Part shown: in pieces, positions 10,243 to 23,426 of the stretch
How positions within the stretch are numbered: the first letter of the stretch is position 1
Layout of the letters: the number at the start of each line of letters is the position of its first letter
DNA from: Bacteroidota bacterium
GTDB lineage: Bacteria; Bacteroidota; Bacteroidia; Chitinophagales; Chitinophagaceae
DNA: 64,000 nt
Direction of reading: 5' to 3'
Assembly: GCA_026391435.1 (NCBI GenBank)
Contig: JAPLEJ010000005.1
Span: forward strand, 62,001 to 126,000
Translations under genes and position numbers: made by a program
The notes under the pieces: model-generated
Database searches by the model: none
Told to the model about the DNA's origin: nothing
The model's input: the letters and a program-made list of their open reading frames with translations, nothing else

Positions 10243-13200
10243 ATGAATATATCTGAACTTTCTTTAAAACGACCAGTGCTTGCCACTGTCATGAATATTG
10301 CCATTGTACTTTTTGGACTTGTAGGCTTTTCGTTTTTAGCATTGCGTGAATATCCTGCCATTGACCCTCCTATTATCAATGTTCAAACCAATTATACTGG
10401 AGCTAATTCGGAAGTGATTCAAAATCAAATTACAGAACCATTAGAAAAATCAATCAATGGTATTCCAGGTATTAAAACGATTAATTCATCTAGTTCCATT
10501 GGTTCATCAAATATTACGGTTGAATTTAACTTAGGTGTTAATTTAGAGACAGCAGCAAATGATGTGCGAGATAAAGTAACACAAGCAGCAAGAAGTTTAC
10601 CAGATGATATTACCAGTTTACCAGTGGTATCCAAAGCGGATGCCAGTTCTGACTTTATCGTTTTGATGACCATTAAAAGTAAATCAAAAAGTATTTTTGA
10701 ATTAACGGAGTATGCAGAAAATATTTTACAACAACGTTTTCAAACCATTGATGAAGTGAGTAGTGTGGGTGTAAGGGGTAAGCGTTATTCAATGCGCATT
10801 TTCCCAAATTCTGATTTACTGAATGCTTATGGAATTGCATTTAATGATATTCAGACTGCATTAATGAAAGAAAATGTAGAGTTGCCTGCAGGAAAAATAA
10901 ATGGAACTAAGGCCGAATACATTATTAGAACATTAGGTCGTCTAACGACTGAGAATGATTTTAGATCTATTATTTTAAAGCAAGATGCTACTGGGATCAT
11001 TAGACTAGGGGATGTCGCAAAAGTAGAGCTAGGTCCAGAGCAAGAAGATCAAGCAGTTTATTTTAATGGGGCGCAATCTGTAATGGTAACCCTAGCGCCA
11101 CAACCAGGTGCCAACTATATTAAAATTGCAGATGAATTTTATAAGCGATTGGATGAAATTAAAAAGTCCAATAAGACAGATATTATTTTTGATGTCCCTA
11201 TCGACAATACGAAAAATGTACGACGTGCTTTACAAGAAGTAAAGGAAACTATTTTTATCTCTTTTGCATTAGTGGTATTGGTCATCTTCTTCTTTTTTAG
11301 AAATTGGCTTATTGCCATTCGTCCATTAATTGACATCCCTATTTCATTAACGGCTACCTTCTTTATTATGTATCTTTCTGGGTTTTCGATTAATGTTCTT
11401 ACTTTATTAGCCATTGTATTAGCAACAGGATTAGTGGTGGATGATGGAATTGTCGTCACGGAAAATATATTTAGAAAACTAGAAGAGGGCTTGAATTTAA
11501 AAGATGCGGCTAGAGAAGGAAGTAAAGAAATTTTCTTTGCCGTTATTTCAACTTCAATTACACTAGCAGTGGTATTTATGCCTGTTATCTTTTTAGAAGG
11601 ATTTGTTGGTTCCTTGTTTAAGGAATTTGGAGTAGTGGTAGCAGGGGCGGTGTTGGTTTCTGCCTTTGTCTCCTTGACCATAACGCCTGTCCTTAATGTT
11701 TATTTAAATCGCAAAGATGGCAAGCATGGGAAATTTTATGAAAGAACAGAACCCTTTTTTAAAGGCTTGGAAAATGGGTATAAAAATTTACTAGAGCGTT
11801 TTTTAAAAATTCGTTGGATGGCCTGGGTCATCATTTTGTCTTGTGTTACCATTATAGTAATCATTGGTAGCAATATACAATCTGAATTAGCACCAATGGA
11901 GGATAAGGGTACTGTCCGTGTAACTATGACAGGTCAAGAGGGTACTAGTTTTGATGACATGAGAAGTAATTTATTAAAAACCATTCGATTAATGCAGGAT
12001 TCAATACCTGAACATGCATTTACTTGGGGTAGTGTACCTGGATACGGCGGAGCAAGTGGAAGTAGTAGTGCATCTGGTAGAATTGGTTTTGTACCATTAG
12101 ATGAAAGAAAAAGAAGTCAATCAGAAATTGTGGTTGATTTAAATAAAAGATTAAAAAAGTTTAAGGATGTAAGGGTGTTTACCATTGAGGAGCAAACAAT
12201 TTCAGTAGGTATCATGTCAAGAGGTTCTTTGCCTGTTCAGTTCATCATACAAAATTTGGATTTTCAAAAAATTCGAAGTGCCATTCCCACTTTTTTAGAT
12301 GCAGCAAGAAAGGATAAGACCTTTCAAAATGTAGATGTAAATTTAAAATTCAACAAACCTGAATTTGATTTGAATATTGATCGTATGCGCGCTCGCGATT
12401 TAGGTTTAACGACTGCAGATATTTCACAAGCATTACAGTCAGCATTTAGTGGTGCTAGATCGGCTTATTTTATTATGAATGACCGCCAATATGAAGTCAT
12501 CACTCAAGTACCAAGGTCGGATCGAAGCAAGCCTGCTGACATTAATAAAATATATTTAAGAAACAATCGTGGTGAAAGCATTCCTATTTCAAGTGTTTTA
12601 ACGGTTACAGAGAACAGTAATCCACCAAGTTTATATCATTATAATAGGTTTAATTCGGCTACTATTTCTGCTTCTTTGGCAGAAGGCAAAACCATTGGAG
12701 ATGGTGTTGCTGCTATGGAACGCATTGCGAAAGATAAATTGGATGAAAGTTTTCAAACTGCATTGAGTGGACCTTCTCGAGATTTTAAAGAAAGCGCATC
12801 TAATATTTCATATGCTTTAATACTAGCATTGATTTTAATTTATTTAGTACTTGCTGCTCAATTTGAAAGTTTTAAAGATCCATTCATCATTATGATCACA
12901 GTACCATTGGCCATTGCAGGCGCTCTATTATGCTTATGGTTATTTGGTCAAACCTTAAATATATTTTCTGAAATTGGAATTATCATGTTGATTGGATTGG
13001 TAACCAAAAATGGAATTTTAATTGTTGAGTTTGCGAACAAAAAAAGAGCAGCGGGTTTAGAATTAAAAGAAGCAGTTCTAGTGGCAGCTTCACAAAGATT
13101 CCGCCCTATTTTAATGACCAGCCTAGCGACTGCCCTGGGCGCATTGCCTATTGCAATTAGTATCGGGGCTGCTGCGACAAGCCGTAAGCCACTTGGAACA

Positions 13201-13302
13201 GTGGTAGTTGGAGGACTTTTATTTTCGTTAATACTCACTTTATTTGTGATTCCAGCTGTGTACACCTATGTTTCAAGTAAGCATAAGAGAAATTTAGATT
13301 AA
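10243..13302 (+). CDS. RND efflux transporter permease (AcrB/MexB family)
   Basis: 1019 aa; FALREYPAIDPP, ATGLVVDDGIVVTENIFR, VTKNGILIVEFANKKR, 12-TM RND architecture. Confidence 0.95.
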   Translation: MNISELSLKRPVLATVMNIAIVLFGLVGFSFLALREYPAIDPPIINVQTNYTGANSEVIQNQITEPLEKSINGIPGIKTINSSSSIGSSNITVEFNLGVNLETAANDVRDKVTQAARSLPDDITSLPVVSKADASSDFIVLMTIKSKSKSIFELTEYAENILQQRFQTIDEVSSVGVRGKRYSMRIFPNSDLLNAYGIAFNDIQTALMKENVELPAGKINGTKAEYIIRTLGRLTTENDFRSIILKQDATGIIRLGDVAKVELGPEQEDQAVYFNGAQSVMVTLAPQPGANYIKIADEFYKRLDEIKKSNKTDIIFDVPIDNTKNVRRALQEVKETIFISFALVVLVIFFFFRNWLIAIRPLIDIPISLTATFFIMYLSGFSINVLTLLAIVLATGLVVDDGIVVTENIFRKLEEGLNLKDAAREGSKEIFFAVISTSITLAVVFMPVIFLEGFVGSLFKEFGVVVAGAVLVSAFVSLTITPVLNVYLNRKDGKHGKFYERTEPFFKGLENGYKNLLERFLKIRWMAWVIILSCVTIIVIIGSNIQSELAPMEDKGTVRVTMTGQEGTSFDDMRSNLLKTIRLMQDSIPEHAFTWGSVPGYGGASGSSSASGRIGFVPLDERKRSQSEIVVDLNKRLKKFKDVRVFTIEEQTISVGIMSRGSLPVQFIIQNLDFQKIRSAIPTFLDAARKDKTFQNVDVNLKFNKPEFDLNIDRMRARDLGLTTADISQALQSAFSGARSAYFIMNDRQYEVITQVPRSDRSKPADINKIYLRNNRGESIPISSVLTVTENSNPPSLYHYNRFNSATISASLAEGKTIGDGVAAMERIAKDKLDESFQTALSGPSRDFKESASNISYALILALILIYLVLAAQFESFKDPFIIMITVPLAIAGALLCLWLFGQTLNIFSEIGIIMLIGLVTKNGILIVEFANKKRAAGLELKEAVLVAASQRFRPILMTSLATALGALPIAISIGAAATSRKPLGTVVVGGLLFSLILTLFVIPAVYTYVSSKHKRNLD

Positions 13303-13344
13303 TCTATTGGTAACATAGTTGGGAAAAATTGATCAACGATTACA

Positions 13345-14436
13345 ATGTCAAATCAAAGATTTATATCCTTAGATGTTTTTAGAGGCATGACCATTTGCTT
13401 AATGATCATTGTCAATACCCCTGGTGATGGAGGACTTACATTTGCCCCTCTTTTACATGCGAACTGGAATGGGTTTACACCCACAGATTTAGTTTTTCCT
13501 TCATTCTTATTTGCGGTGGGCAATTCAATCAGTTTAGTGGAGCCGCATTGGGCCAAGCTAAATACTTCGTCGGTGTTATTAAAAATTTTTAAACGAACTG
13601 CGCTTATCTTTTTTATTGGATTTTTAATGTATTGGTTTCCATTTATTGGGCCGCTTGCCCAAACACGCATCATGGGTGTATTGCAACGTATTGCACTTTG
13701 TTATGGATTGGCTTCCTTGATTGCTTACTATATGCACGAGCGTGTCATAATGGTTTTATCAGGGCTCCTATTATTATTGTATTGGTATCTTTCTGTTCAT
13801 TTTGGTGATGCAGGAAATCCTTTCGGTATGCATACGAATGCTGTTTTAAAATTTGATACCTGGCTTATGGGCGAAACCCATTTATACCATGGTGAAGGTT
13901 TTGCATTTGATCCTGAAGGTTGGTTAAGTACCATTCCTGCTTTAGTGAATGTGCTTATTGGATATCGTGTTGGAAGATTTATTCAAGAAAAAGGTAAAAC
14001 TTATGAAGGATTGGCATTGTTGTTTATGTGGGGTGCTGGCTTTATCTTTTTAGCCTTTATGTGGAATTATCAATTCCCAATCAATAAAAAATTATGGACT
14101 AGTTCATTTGTGATGCTAACAGTAGGCATTGATATGGTTATTATTGCTACTATTATATATCGTATTGAATTACAAAGACAATTACAGTTTTCGAGCTTTT
14201 TTACCATTTTTGGTCAAAATCCATTGGTCATTTACCTTTTTTCAGAGCTACTTGTTTCCTGTTTATTTATGTTTCATGGCCCCCATGGACTCCCATTATT
14301 CACTTGGTTATACCAAAATAGCTTTGCCCATTTAGCACCTTATTGGGGATCCTTAGGATTTGCCTTTGCTTATATGTTGGTTTGCTGGCTATTGGGTTAT
14401 ATATTAGATAAATTTAAGATATATATAAGAGTGTAA
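13345..14436 (+). CDS. DUF5009/heparan-alpha-glucosaminide N-acetyltransferase-like membrane protein
   Basis: RFISLDVFRGMTICLMIIVNTPGD...HANWNGFTPTDLVFPSFLFAVGNSI motif block; polytopic. Confidence 0.85.
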   Translation: MSNQRFISLDVFRGMTICLMIIVNTPGDGGLTFAPLLHANWNGFTPTDLVFPSFLFAVGNSISLVEPHWAKLNTSSVLLKIFKRTALIFFIGFLMYWFPFIGPLAQTRIMGVLQRIALCYGLASLIAYYMHERVIMVLSGLLLLLYWYLSVHFGDAGNPFGMHTNAVLKFDTWLMGETHLYHGEGFAFDPEGWLSTIPALVNVLIGYRVGRFIQEKGKTYEGLALLFMWGAGFIFLAFMWNYQFPINKKLWTSSFVMLTVGIDMVIIATIIYRIELQRQLQFSSFFTIFGQNPLVIYLFSELLVSCLFMFHGPHGLPLFTWLYQNSFAHLAPYWGSLGFAFAYMLVCWLLGYILDKFKIYIRV

Positions 14437-14488
14437 ATCTTATTACTCCATTTTATCCCTTTTGTTTTTTTAGGAGCCTTAAACCATG

Positions 14489-14496
14489 TACCTTTG
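14489..14496 (+). promoter_or_regulatory. TAnnTTTG -7 box (TACCTTTG) of typA
   Basis: Exact match to Bacteroidota -7 consensus; 17 nt before the typA ATG. Confidence 0.55.
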
Positions 14497-14513
14497 CACC
14501 CTCAAAACAGTAC

Positions 14514-16316
14514 ATGGAAATAAGAAACATCGCTATTATCGCCCACGTTGACCATGGTAAAACCACCTTGGTAGACAGAATTTTACACGCTACAAAAGTA
14601 TTCAGAGATAACCAGGAGACTGGGGACTTGATCATGGATAGCAACGAGCTTGAAAGAGAAAGAGGTATTACCATCTTAAGTAAAAACGCATCAGTTACCT
14701 ATAAGGATGTTAAAATTAATGTTATTGACACGCCAGGTCACAGTGATTTTGGTGGTGAAGTAGAACGTGTTTTAAAGATGGCAGATGGCGTTTGTTTATT
14801 AGTGGATGCTTTTGAAGGCCCTATGCCTCAAACGCGTTTCGTTTTACAAAAGGCCTTACAATTAAATTTAAAACCAATTGTCATTATCAATAAAGTAGAT
14901 AAAGAAAACTGTCGCCCTGATGAAGTGCATGATGCTGTTTTTGAACTATTTTTCAACTTGGATGCGACTGAGGAACAATTAAATTTCCCTACTTTTTATG
15001 GTAGTGGAAAAAATGGTTGGTTTAATGATAGCTTAACAGCTTGCGAAGATATTTTTCCTTTGATGGATGGTATTTTAAAATATGTGCCAGGTCCTGATGT
15101 TAAAGAAGGACATACACAAATGCAAATTACTTCATTAGATTATTCTTCATTCTTAGGTCGTATTGCCATTGGTAAAGTAGAAAGAGGAACCATCAAAGAA
15201 GGTCAAAATATTGTATTGGTTAAAGCGGATGGAAGTTTAAAGAAGAATAAAGTAAAAGAATTATATGTTTTTGAAGGAATGGGAAAACGCAAAGTAACTG
15301 AAGTAGTTTCTGGCGATTTATGTGCTGTAGTAGGATTAGAAGATTTTAGTATTGGTGATACCATTGCGGATCCGGAAAATCCAGAAGCATTACCTGTTAT
15401 TAGTGTTGATGAACCAACTATGAGTATGACTTTTAGTATTAACAATTCACCTTTCTTTGGTAAGGAAGGTAAGTTTGTTACTTCTCGACATATTCGTGAT
15501 CGTTTGATGAAAGAAACTGAAAAAAACTTAGCATTACGAGTTGAAGAAACGGATAGTGCAGATAGCTTCTTAGTATTTGGTCGTGGTATTTTGCATTTAG
15601 GCGTATTGGTTGAAACCATGCGTCGTGAGGGATATGAGTTAACAGTTGGAAACCCTCAAGTTTTAGTAAAGGAAATTGATGGCCGTAAACATGAGCCGTT
15701 TGAAATATTGGTAGTGGATGTACCTGCTGATTTTAGCGGTAAAGTGATTGACTTAGTGACTCAGAAAAAAGGAGAGATGTTGATCATGGAATCTAAGGGT
15801 ACCATGCAACATTTAGAATTTGACATTCCTTCAAGAGGTTTAATTGGTCTTCGTTCTCAAATGTTAACACAAACTGCTGGTGAAGCTGTTATGGCGCATC
15901 GATTCAATGAATACAAGCCTTGGAAAGGTCCTATTCCTGGACGTAGCAATGGTGTGTTGGTGGCTAAGTTTAGTGGTTTAACAACGGCGTATTCCATTGA
16001 TAAATTACAAGACAGAGGTCGTTTCTTTATTGAACCAGGTGAGGAAATTTATGCAGGGCAAATTTTGGCCGAGCATATTAAGCCAGGTGATTTAAATATC
16101 AATGCGGTCGAGATGAAAAAATTAACCAACCACCGTGCGAGTGGTTCTGATGATAGCGTTCGTATTACACCAAAAGTACAATATACTTTAGAAGAGTGTA
16201 TGGAATATATTCAATTTGATGAGTGTATTGAAGTAACGCCTAAGTCAGTAAGAATGCGTAAATCTATCTTAGACGAAAATAACAGAAGCAAAGCCACTAA
16301 GGCCAGCGCTAATTAG
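14514..16316 (+). CDS. typA: translational GTPase TypA/BipA
   Basis: 600 aa; NIAIIAHVDHGKTTLVDRIL, RERGITI, DTPGHSDFGGEVERVL. Confidence 0.97.
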   Translation: MEIRNIAIIAHVDHGKTTLVDRILHATKVFRDNQETGDLIMDSNELERERGITILSKNASVTYKDVKINVIDTPGHSDFGGEVERVLKMADGVCLLVDAFEGPMPQTRFVLQKALQLNLKPIVIINKVDKENCRPDEVHDAVFELFFNLDATEEQLNFPTFYGSGKNGWFNDSLTACEDIFPLMDGILKYVPGPDVKEGHTQMQITSLDYSSFLGRIAIGKVERGTIKEGQNIVLVKADGSLKKNKVKELYVFEGMGKRKVTEVVSGDLCAVVGLEDFSIGDTIADPENPEALPVISVDEPTMSMTFSINNSPFFGKEGKFVTSRHIRDRLMKETEKNLALRVEETDSADSFLVFGRGILHLGVLVETMRREGYELTVGNPQVLVKEIDGRKHEPFEILVVDVPADFSGKVIDLVTQKKGEMLIMESKGTMQHLEFDIPSRGLIGLRSQMLTQTAGEAVMAHRFNEYKPWKGPIPGRSNGVLVAKFSGLTTAYSIDKLQDRGRFFIEPGEEIYAGQILAEHIKPGDLNINAVEMKKLTNHRASGSDDSVRITPKVQYTLEECMEYIQFDECIEVTPKSVRMRKSILDENNRSKATKASAN

Positions 16317-16336
16317 TTTTTTCTCAAGTAAAATAT

Positions 16337-16373
16337 AAAAAAAGTCCCCCGAGTATTCGGAGGGACTTTTTTT
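16337..16373. terminator. bidirectional rho-independent terminator between convergent typA and obgE
   Basis: AAAAAAAGTCCCCCGA-GTAT-TCGGAGGGACTTTTTTT hairpin (one bulge) with A-tract and T-tract on either side. Confidence 0.85.
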
Positions 16374-16406
16374 ATAAGGGAGTATTTTTTTGAAATTTCT
16401 TTTCGA

Positions 16407-17408
16407 TTAGATGGGTTTATTCAATGCCTTCCAAAGTAAATCTTTTAATTCGACTAAGTTTTTTTGTGTAGCAGAAGATATAAAAATATGGGGAATATTT
16501 TTAGGAAGCTCCTTTACAATCGCATCGGTTAATTCTTGATCTAGTAAATCAGATTTGCTAATCGCAATGATGAATTCCTTTTGTAATAATTCAGGATTAA
16601 ATTCGGACAATTCGTTTTTTAGAATTTCAAATTCTTTGTTATGATCATCACTATCCGATGGGATGATAAAAAGTAAAACAGCATTGCGTTCAATATGTCT
16701 TAAAAAGCGATGTCCTAAACCTTTTCCCTCAGCAGCACCTTCAATAATACCTGGTAAATCGGCAATACAAAAGGAACGATTGTCACGATAAGCTACCATA
16801 CCTAACTGTGGCGTTAAAGTGGTAAATGCATAATTGGCTATTTTAGGTTTAGCAGCCGTAATCACCGATAATAAAGTAGACTTACCTGCATTGGGGAATC
16901 CAACCAATCCCACATCTGCTAAAACCTTTAACTCAATTTGTTTCCAGCCTTCAATACCATCTTCTCCTGGTTGTGCATGCTCAGGCACTTGATTGGTAGG
17001 AGTGGCAAAATTAGAATTACCTAAACCACCTCGGCCTCCTTTGGCTAATATAATCTCTTGACCATCTGTTAAAATTTCTGCTTCCACTTTTCCTGTTTCT
17101 TCATCTCTTGCAATAGTTCCTAATGGCACTTCAATAATAATATCTTTACCATCTTTACCTGTACAATTATTTTTACTTCCTCCCTCACCATCGTCTGCGA
17201 TCACATTTTTAAAATAGCGTAAGTGGAGCAAGGTCCAAAGCTGAGCATTCCCTCTTAATATGATATGTCCACCACGGCCTCCGTCGCCTCCATCAGGGCC
17301 ACCTTTCGCAGTCAATTTATTGCGCATCAAATGTCGCGCACCAGCGCCACCGTGCCCGCTATGGCAAAAAATACGGATATAGTCTATAAAATTATTCTTC
17401 TCTGACAC
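16407..17408 (-). CDS. obgE: GTPase ObgE/CgtA
   Basis: 333 aa; Gly-rich Obg fold ([14 protein letters not shown]), [34 protein letters not shown]. Confidence 0.97.
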   Translation of the reverse strand: MSEKNNFIDYIRIFCHSGHGGAGARHLMRNKLTAKGGPDGGDGGRGGHIILRGNAQLWTLLHLRYFKNVIADDGEGGSKNNCTGKDGKDIIIEVPLGTIARDEETGKVEAEILTDGQEIILAKGGRGGLGNSNFATPTNQVPEHAQPGEDGIEGWKQIELKVLADVGLVGFPNAGKSTLLSVITAAKPKIANYAFTTLTPQLGMVAYRDNRSFCIADLPGIIEGAAEGKGLGHRFLRHIERNAVLLFIIPSDSDDHNKEFEILKNELSEFNPELLQKEFIIAISKSDLLDQELTDAIVKELPKNIPHIFISSATQKNLVELKDLLWKALNKPI

Positions 17409-17424
17409 GAGGCATTATTTTGCG

Positions 17425-17432
17425 CAAAGTTA
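17425..17432 (-). promoter_or_regulatory. TAnnTTTG -7 box (TAACTTTG) of obgE
   Basis: Exact consensus on minus strand, 16 nt before the start codon. Confidence 0.5.
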
Positions 17433-17535
17433 AGCTAATCCAAGTAGAGCCAACTGATTATTAAAATAACGGCCTTGTTGGGTTATAAATGGAGTTCTTC
17501 TGTAGGAAACTTTGGTGCTTTAATTATTGAATGGC

Positions 17536-18132
17536 TTATTTTGATAGTTTCAAACCATCAATCAAAATAGTGACCATATTTTGTTCTAATTCGGTCGCTA
17601 TTATTTTTTTAGTAGATCGGTGCCAACTCTCAATACCACTTACGGCATGTAAAAATATAAGTACGACCGTAGGGGCATCAATAGGTTTGATTTCTTTGTT
17701 TCTGATTCCTTCTATAATAATGGCCGCAATCCTTTTGCGGTATACTCTTCGTTGATTTTGAAAATTGGATAAATAAGGATCTGATAAGTGCTTCCATTCC
17801 CTATCACTTACATATACTTCCTCATAATTGTGAATCATTTCAGTAATATGGAATCGTAATAGTTTTTCCATTTTTTGAAGGGAGGAAATATTTTCAGATT
17901 CTATTTCGTCCATCTTTAATACAAACTTGTTAGCCACACTAAATACCAATTCGTGCAATAATTCACTTTTTGATTTAATATGGTTATATAAACTAGCGGC
18001 TTCCACCCCAACGGCTTCGGCTAGGTCGCGCATACTGGCGGCCTTGTATCCTTTTTCTCTAAATAGAGTGGCTGCTTTGCGTACGATCACATCTTTTCTT
18101 GAACCATTCTTTTCGGTCTTAATTCTAGCCAT
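17536..18132 (-). CDS. TetR/AcrR family transcriptional regulator
   Basis: 198 aa; N-terminal HTH AATLFREKGYKAASMRDLAEAVGVEAASLYNHIKSKSELL. Confidence 0.9.
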   Translation of the reverse strand: MARIKTEKNGSRKDVIVRKAATLFREKGYKAASMRDLAEAVGVEAASLYNHIKSKSELLHELVFSVANKFVLKMDEIESENISSLQKMEKLLRFHITEMIHNYEEVYVSDREWKHLSDPYLSNFQNQRRVYRKRIAAIIIEGIRNKEIKPIDAPTVVLIFLHAVSGIESWHRSTKKIIATELEQNMVTILIDGLKLSK

Positions 18133-18329
18133 AACTCTATTTTTAGTGATTTGTTAGCACAAAAATATAGATTTAATTCTTTAAATATCAATAATTTTTA
18201 AAATAAACAGCCATTTTTGTTAGTTTTTGATTATCAAGGCTTTATCAATTGCGGGCCTTCCTTTTAAGCAATCGGAATTTAATTAACAGTAAAAATCGTA
18301 GTTTCGCACCTGAAAATAAAACCATCCAC

Positions 18330-19250
18330 ATGTCATTAGTAGTAGTAGGATCCATGGCCTTTGATGCCATTGAAACCCCATTTGGTAAAAGTGATAAAAT
18401 CATAGGCGGCGCTGCTACTTATATAGCATGGTGTGCCTCTAATTTTACCACAGTGAAACAAATTTCAGTGGTAGGTGGTGATTTCCCGCAGTCTGAGTTA
18501 GATGCCTTATCCAATAGAGGCGTTATTTTAGAAGGCGTTCAAATTAAGAAAGACGAAAAAACATTTTTTTGGAGTGGTAAGTATCATTTAGATATGAATA
18601 CCCGTGATACCATAGAAACACAATTAAATGTGTTAGAAAATTTTGAACCAGTGGTGCCAGACAGTTATCAGGATTGTGAAATTTTAATGCTAGGAAATTT
18701 AGTACCTGCTGTTCAAAGTAGTGTGATTAAGCAAATGAAAAAGCGTCCAAAATTAATTGTAATGGATACCATGAATTTTTGGATGGAAATTATGATGGAC
18801 GATTTATTACATACCATAAGTTTAGTGGATGTCTTAATGGTCAATGACAGTGAAGCGCGTCAATTAAGTGGAGAATATAGTTTGGTGAAAGCGGCTAAAA
18901 AAATTATGGCCATGGGTCCCCGTTATTTGGTTATTAAAAAAGGAGAACATGGTGCATTGTTATTTCATGAGTCAGAAGTATTTTTTGCACCCGCATTGCC
19001 ATTAGAGGAAGTATTTGACCCTACTGGAGCAGGAGATACATTTGCAGGAGGATTTGTAGCCCATTTGGCAAAAACAAAGGACTTCTCATTCAACAACATG
19101 AAGTCGGCAATCATTGTGGGTAGCGCTTTAGCAAGTTTTTGTGTTGAAAAATTTGGTACCCAACGCTTAACTGAAATCAATGAAGCTGATATTAAAGAGC
19201 GTATACAATCGTTTGTTCAGTTGGTCAATTTTGACATTGAGTTGGTTTAA
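18330..19250 (+). CDS. PfkB-family carbohydrate/nucleoside kinase (start re-assigned to ATG 18330; ORF track begins at 18249)
   Basis: MSLVVVGSMAFDAIETPFG start; DPTGAGDTFAGGFVAHL PfkB signature 2. Confidence 0.88.
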   Translation: MSLVVVGSMAFDAIETPFGKSDKIIGGAATYIAWCASNFTTVKQISVVGGDFPQSELDALSNRGVILEGVQIKKDEKTFFWSGKYHLDMNTRDTIETQLNVLENFEPVVPDSYQDCEILMLGNLVPAVQSSVIKQMKKRPKLIVMDTMNFWMEIMMDDLLHTISLVDVLMVNDSEARQLSGEYSLVKAAKKIMAMGPRYLVIKKGEHGALLFHESEVFFAPALPLEEVFDPTGAGDTFAGGFVAHLAKTKDFSFNNMKSAIIVGSALASFCVEKFGTQRLTEINEADIKERIQSFVQLVNFDIELV

Positions 19251-19251
19251 A

Positions 19252-19283
19252 TTTGGTAAAATGAGTGTATCGAATTATTTTCG
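19252..19283 (+). promoter_or_regulatory. putative promoter of the asd leader: TTTG (19252-19255), 20-nt spacer, TATTTTCG (19276-19283)
   Basis: TTTG-N20-TAnnTTcG, one mismatch to the Bacteroidota TTTG/TAnnTTTG promoter. Confidence 0.5.
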
Positions 19284-19310
19284 TGTTCGATACTGATTAA
19301 AATAAATAGG

Positions 19311-19355
19311 ATGCAAAAAAATAAACATACTAAACAAATTAAGAAACCCCTTTAA
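19311..19355 (+). CDS. putative 14-aa Lys-rich leader peptide MQKNKHTKQIKKPL
   Basis: ATG...TAA between putative promoter and terminator upstream of asd; 5 of 14 residues Lys, ending KKPL*. Confidence 0.4.
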   Translation: MQKNKHTKQIKKPL

Positions 19356-19393
19356 ATAGGAAGGTGCTGATTGTTTGTATGCTAAATATATTC

Positions 19394-19423
19394 AGAAGCC
19401 TTCCAGAAATGGGAGGCTTTTTT
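19394..19423 (+). terminator. rho-independent terminator/candidate attenuator upstream of asd
   Basis: AAGCCTTCC-AGAAAT-GGGAGGCTT stem (9 bp, one G-U) followed by a T-tract. Confidence 0.8.
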
Positions 19424-19467
19424 GTTTGAGTTAGGAATGGTTTTTGAAAATTGTAAAAATAAAAAAT

Positions 19468-22552
<3,085 letters not shown>

Positions 22553-22657
22553 CTAAAATACAAATAGTTTTAATCTTTTATTTCGTATTTTCGAAACTAT
22601 AATTCGCTTTTTTGAAACCAGTTATTAAAAGGCAAAGCTAGTTTGCCGACTCCTTAT

Positions 22658-23365
22658 ATGAATTTGATTAAGAAAGATGCTATAAAGTTAGTACAAACCT
22701 ATCCAACTGTTCCATTAACAGTGGATTGTGTCATATTTGGGTTTGACGATAATTCCCTGAAAGTGCTCACCATTAAAAGTGATTTACCTCAATTTGAAGA
22801 GCAATTGTCCTTGTTAGGGGATACGATTTTATCGAATGAGGATTTAGGTAATGCTGCCAATAGGGTCTTGCTAGAGAGAACAGGTATGCAAGATGTTTAT
22901 TTAGAACAAGTATATACATTTAGTCATCCCAAACGACATCCGGGAGGAAGGGTAGTGACTTCGGTATATGCTTCCTTATTGAACATCAAGCATCATGAAT
23001 TAAAAATTTTGGAGAATGAATTAAGCTGGCATATTGTAAAGGATATTAAGGAAATGGCATTTGATCATATGGAAATTTTAGATACTTGTCACAAATGGTT
23101 GCAAAAGCGTATTCAAGAACATCCATTGGCATTTAATTTATTGCCTGTAAAATTTTCATTAAGACAACTACAAAATGTGTACGAAGCCATTTTGAATACA
23201 CCCCTAGATAGGCGGAATTTTAGAAAGAAGTTTGCAAGCATGGGCTTTTTAATTGACATCAATGAAATGGAGACACAGGTAACGCATCGTCCAGGAAAGC
23301 TGTATTCATTTGACTTCAAGGCCTATCAATTACGCAAGAAAAATTGGTTCGGCATTGATTTTTAA
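22658..23365 (+). CDS. Nudix-like (NrtR-type) transcriptional regulator with degenerate Nudix box
   Basis: N-terminal Nudix fold and C-terminal winged-helix segment (LRQLQNVYEAILNTPLDRRNFRKKFASMGFL); ORF track uses TTG 22643, ATG at 22658. Confidence 0.8.
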   Translation: MNLIKKDAIKLVQTYPTVPLTVDCVIFGFDDNSLKVLTIKSDLPQFEEQLSLLGDTILSNEDLGNAANRVLLERTGMQDVYLEQVYTFSHPKRHPGGRVVTSVYASLLNIKHHELKILENELSWHIVKDIKEMAFDHMEILDTCHKWLQKRIQEHPLAFNLLPVKFSLRQLQNVYEAILNTPLDRRNFRKKFASMGFLIDINEMETQVTHRPGKLYSFDFKAYQLRKKNWFGIDF

Positions 23366-23426
23366 AAAATAGGCCGGCTTGCCCATAATTTGATACCTTT
23401 ACATACCATTAAAATTTGGCATTATT

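Noticed and set aside
11139-11681. 180-aa minus-strand ORF
   Set aside because: Antisense to the strongly supported RND permease; low-complexity composition mirrors codon usage of the sense gene.
9157-13302. RND adaptor-permease pair without a TolC-like outer membrane gene as an anomaly
   Set aside because: Common arrangement; the outer-membrane factor is often encoded elsewhere.
15203-15619. 138-aa minus-strand ORF
   Set aside because: Entirely antisense inside typA; no domain-like features.
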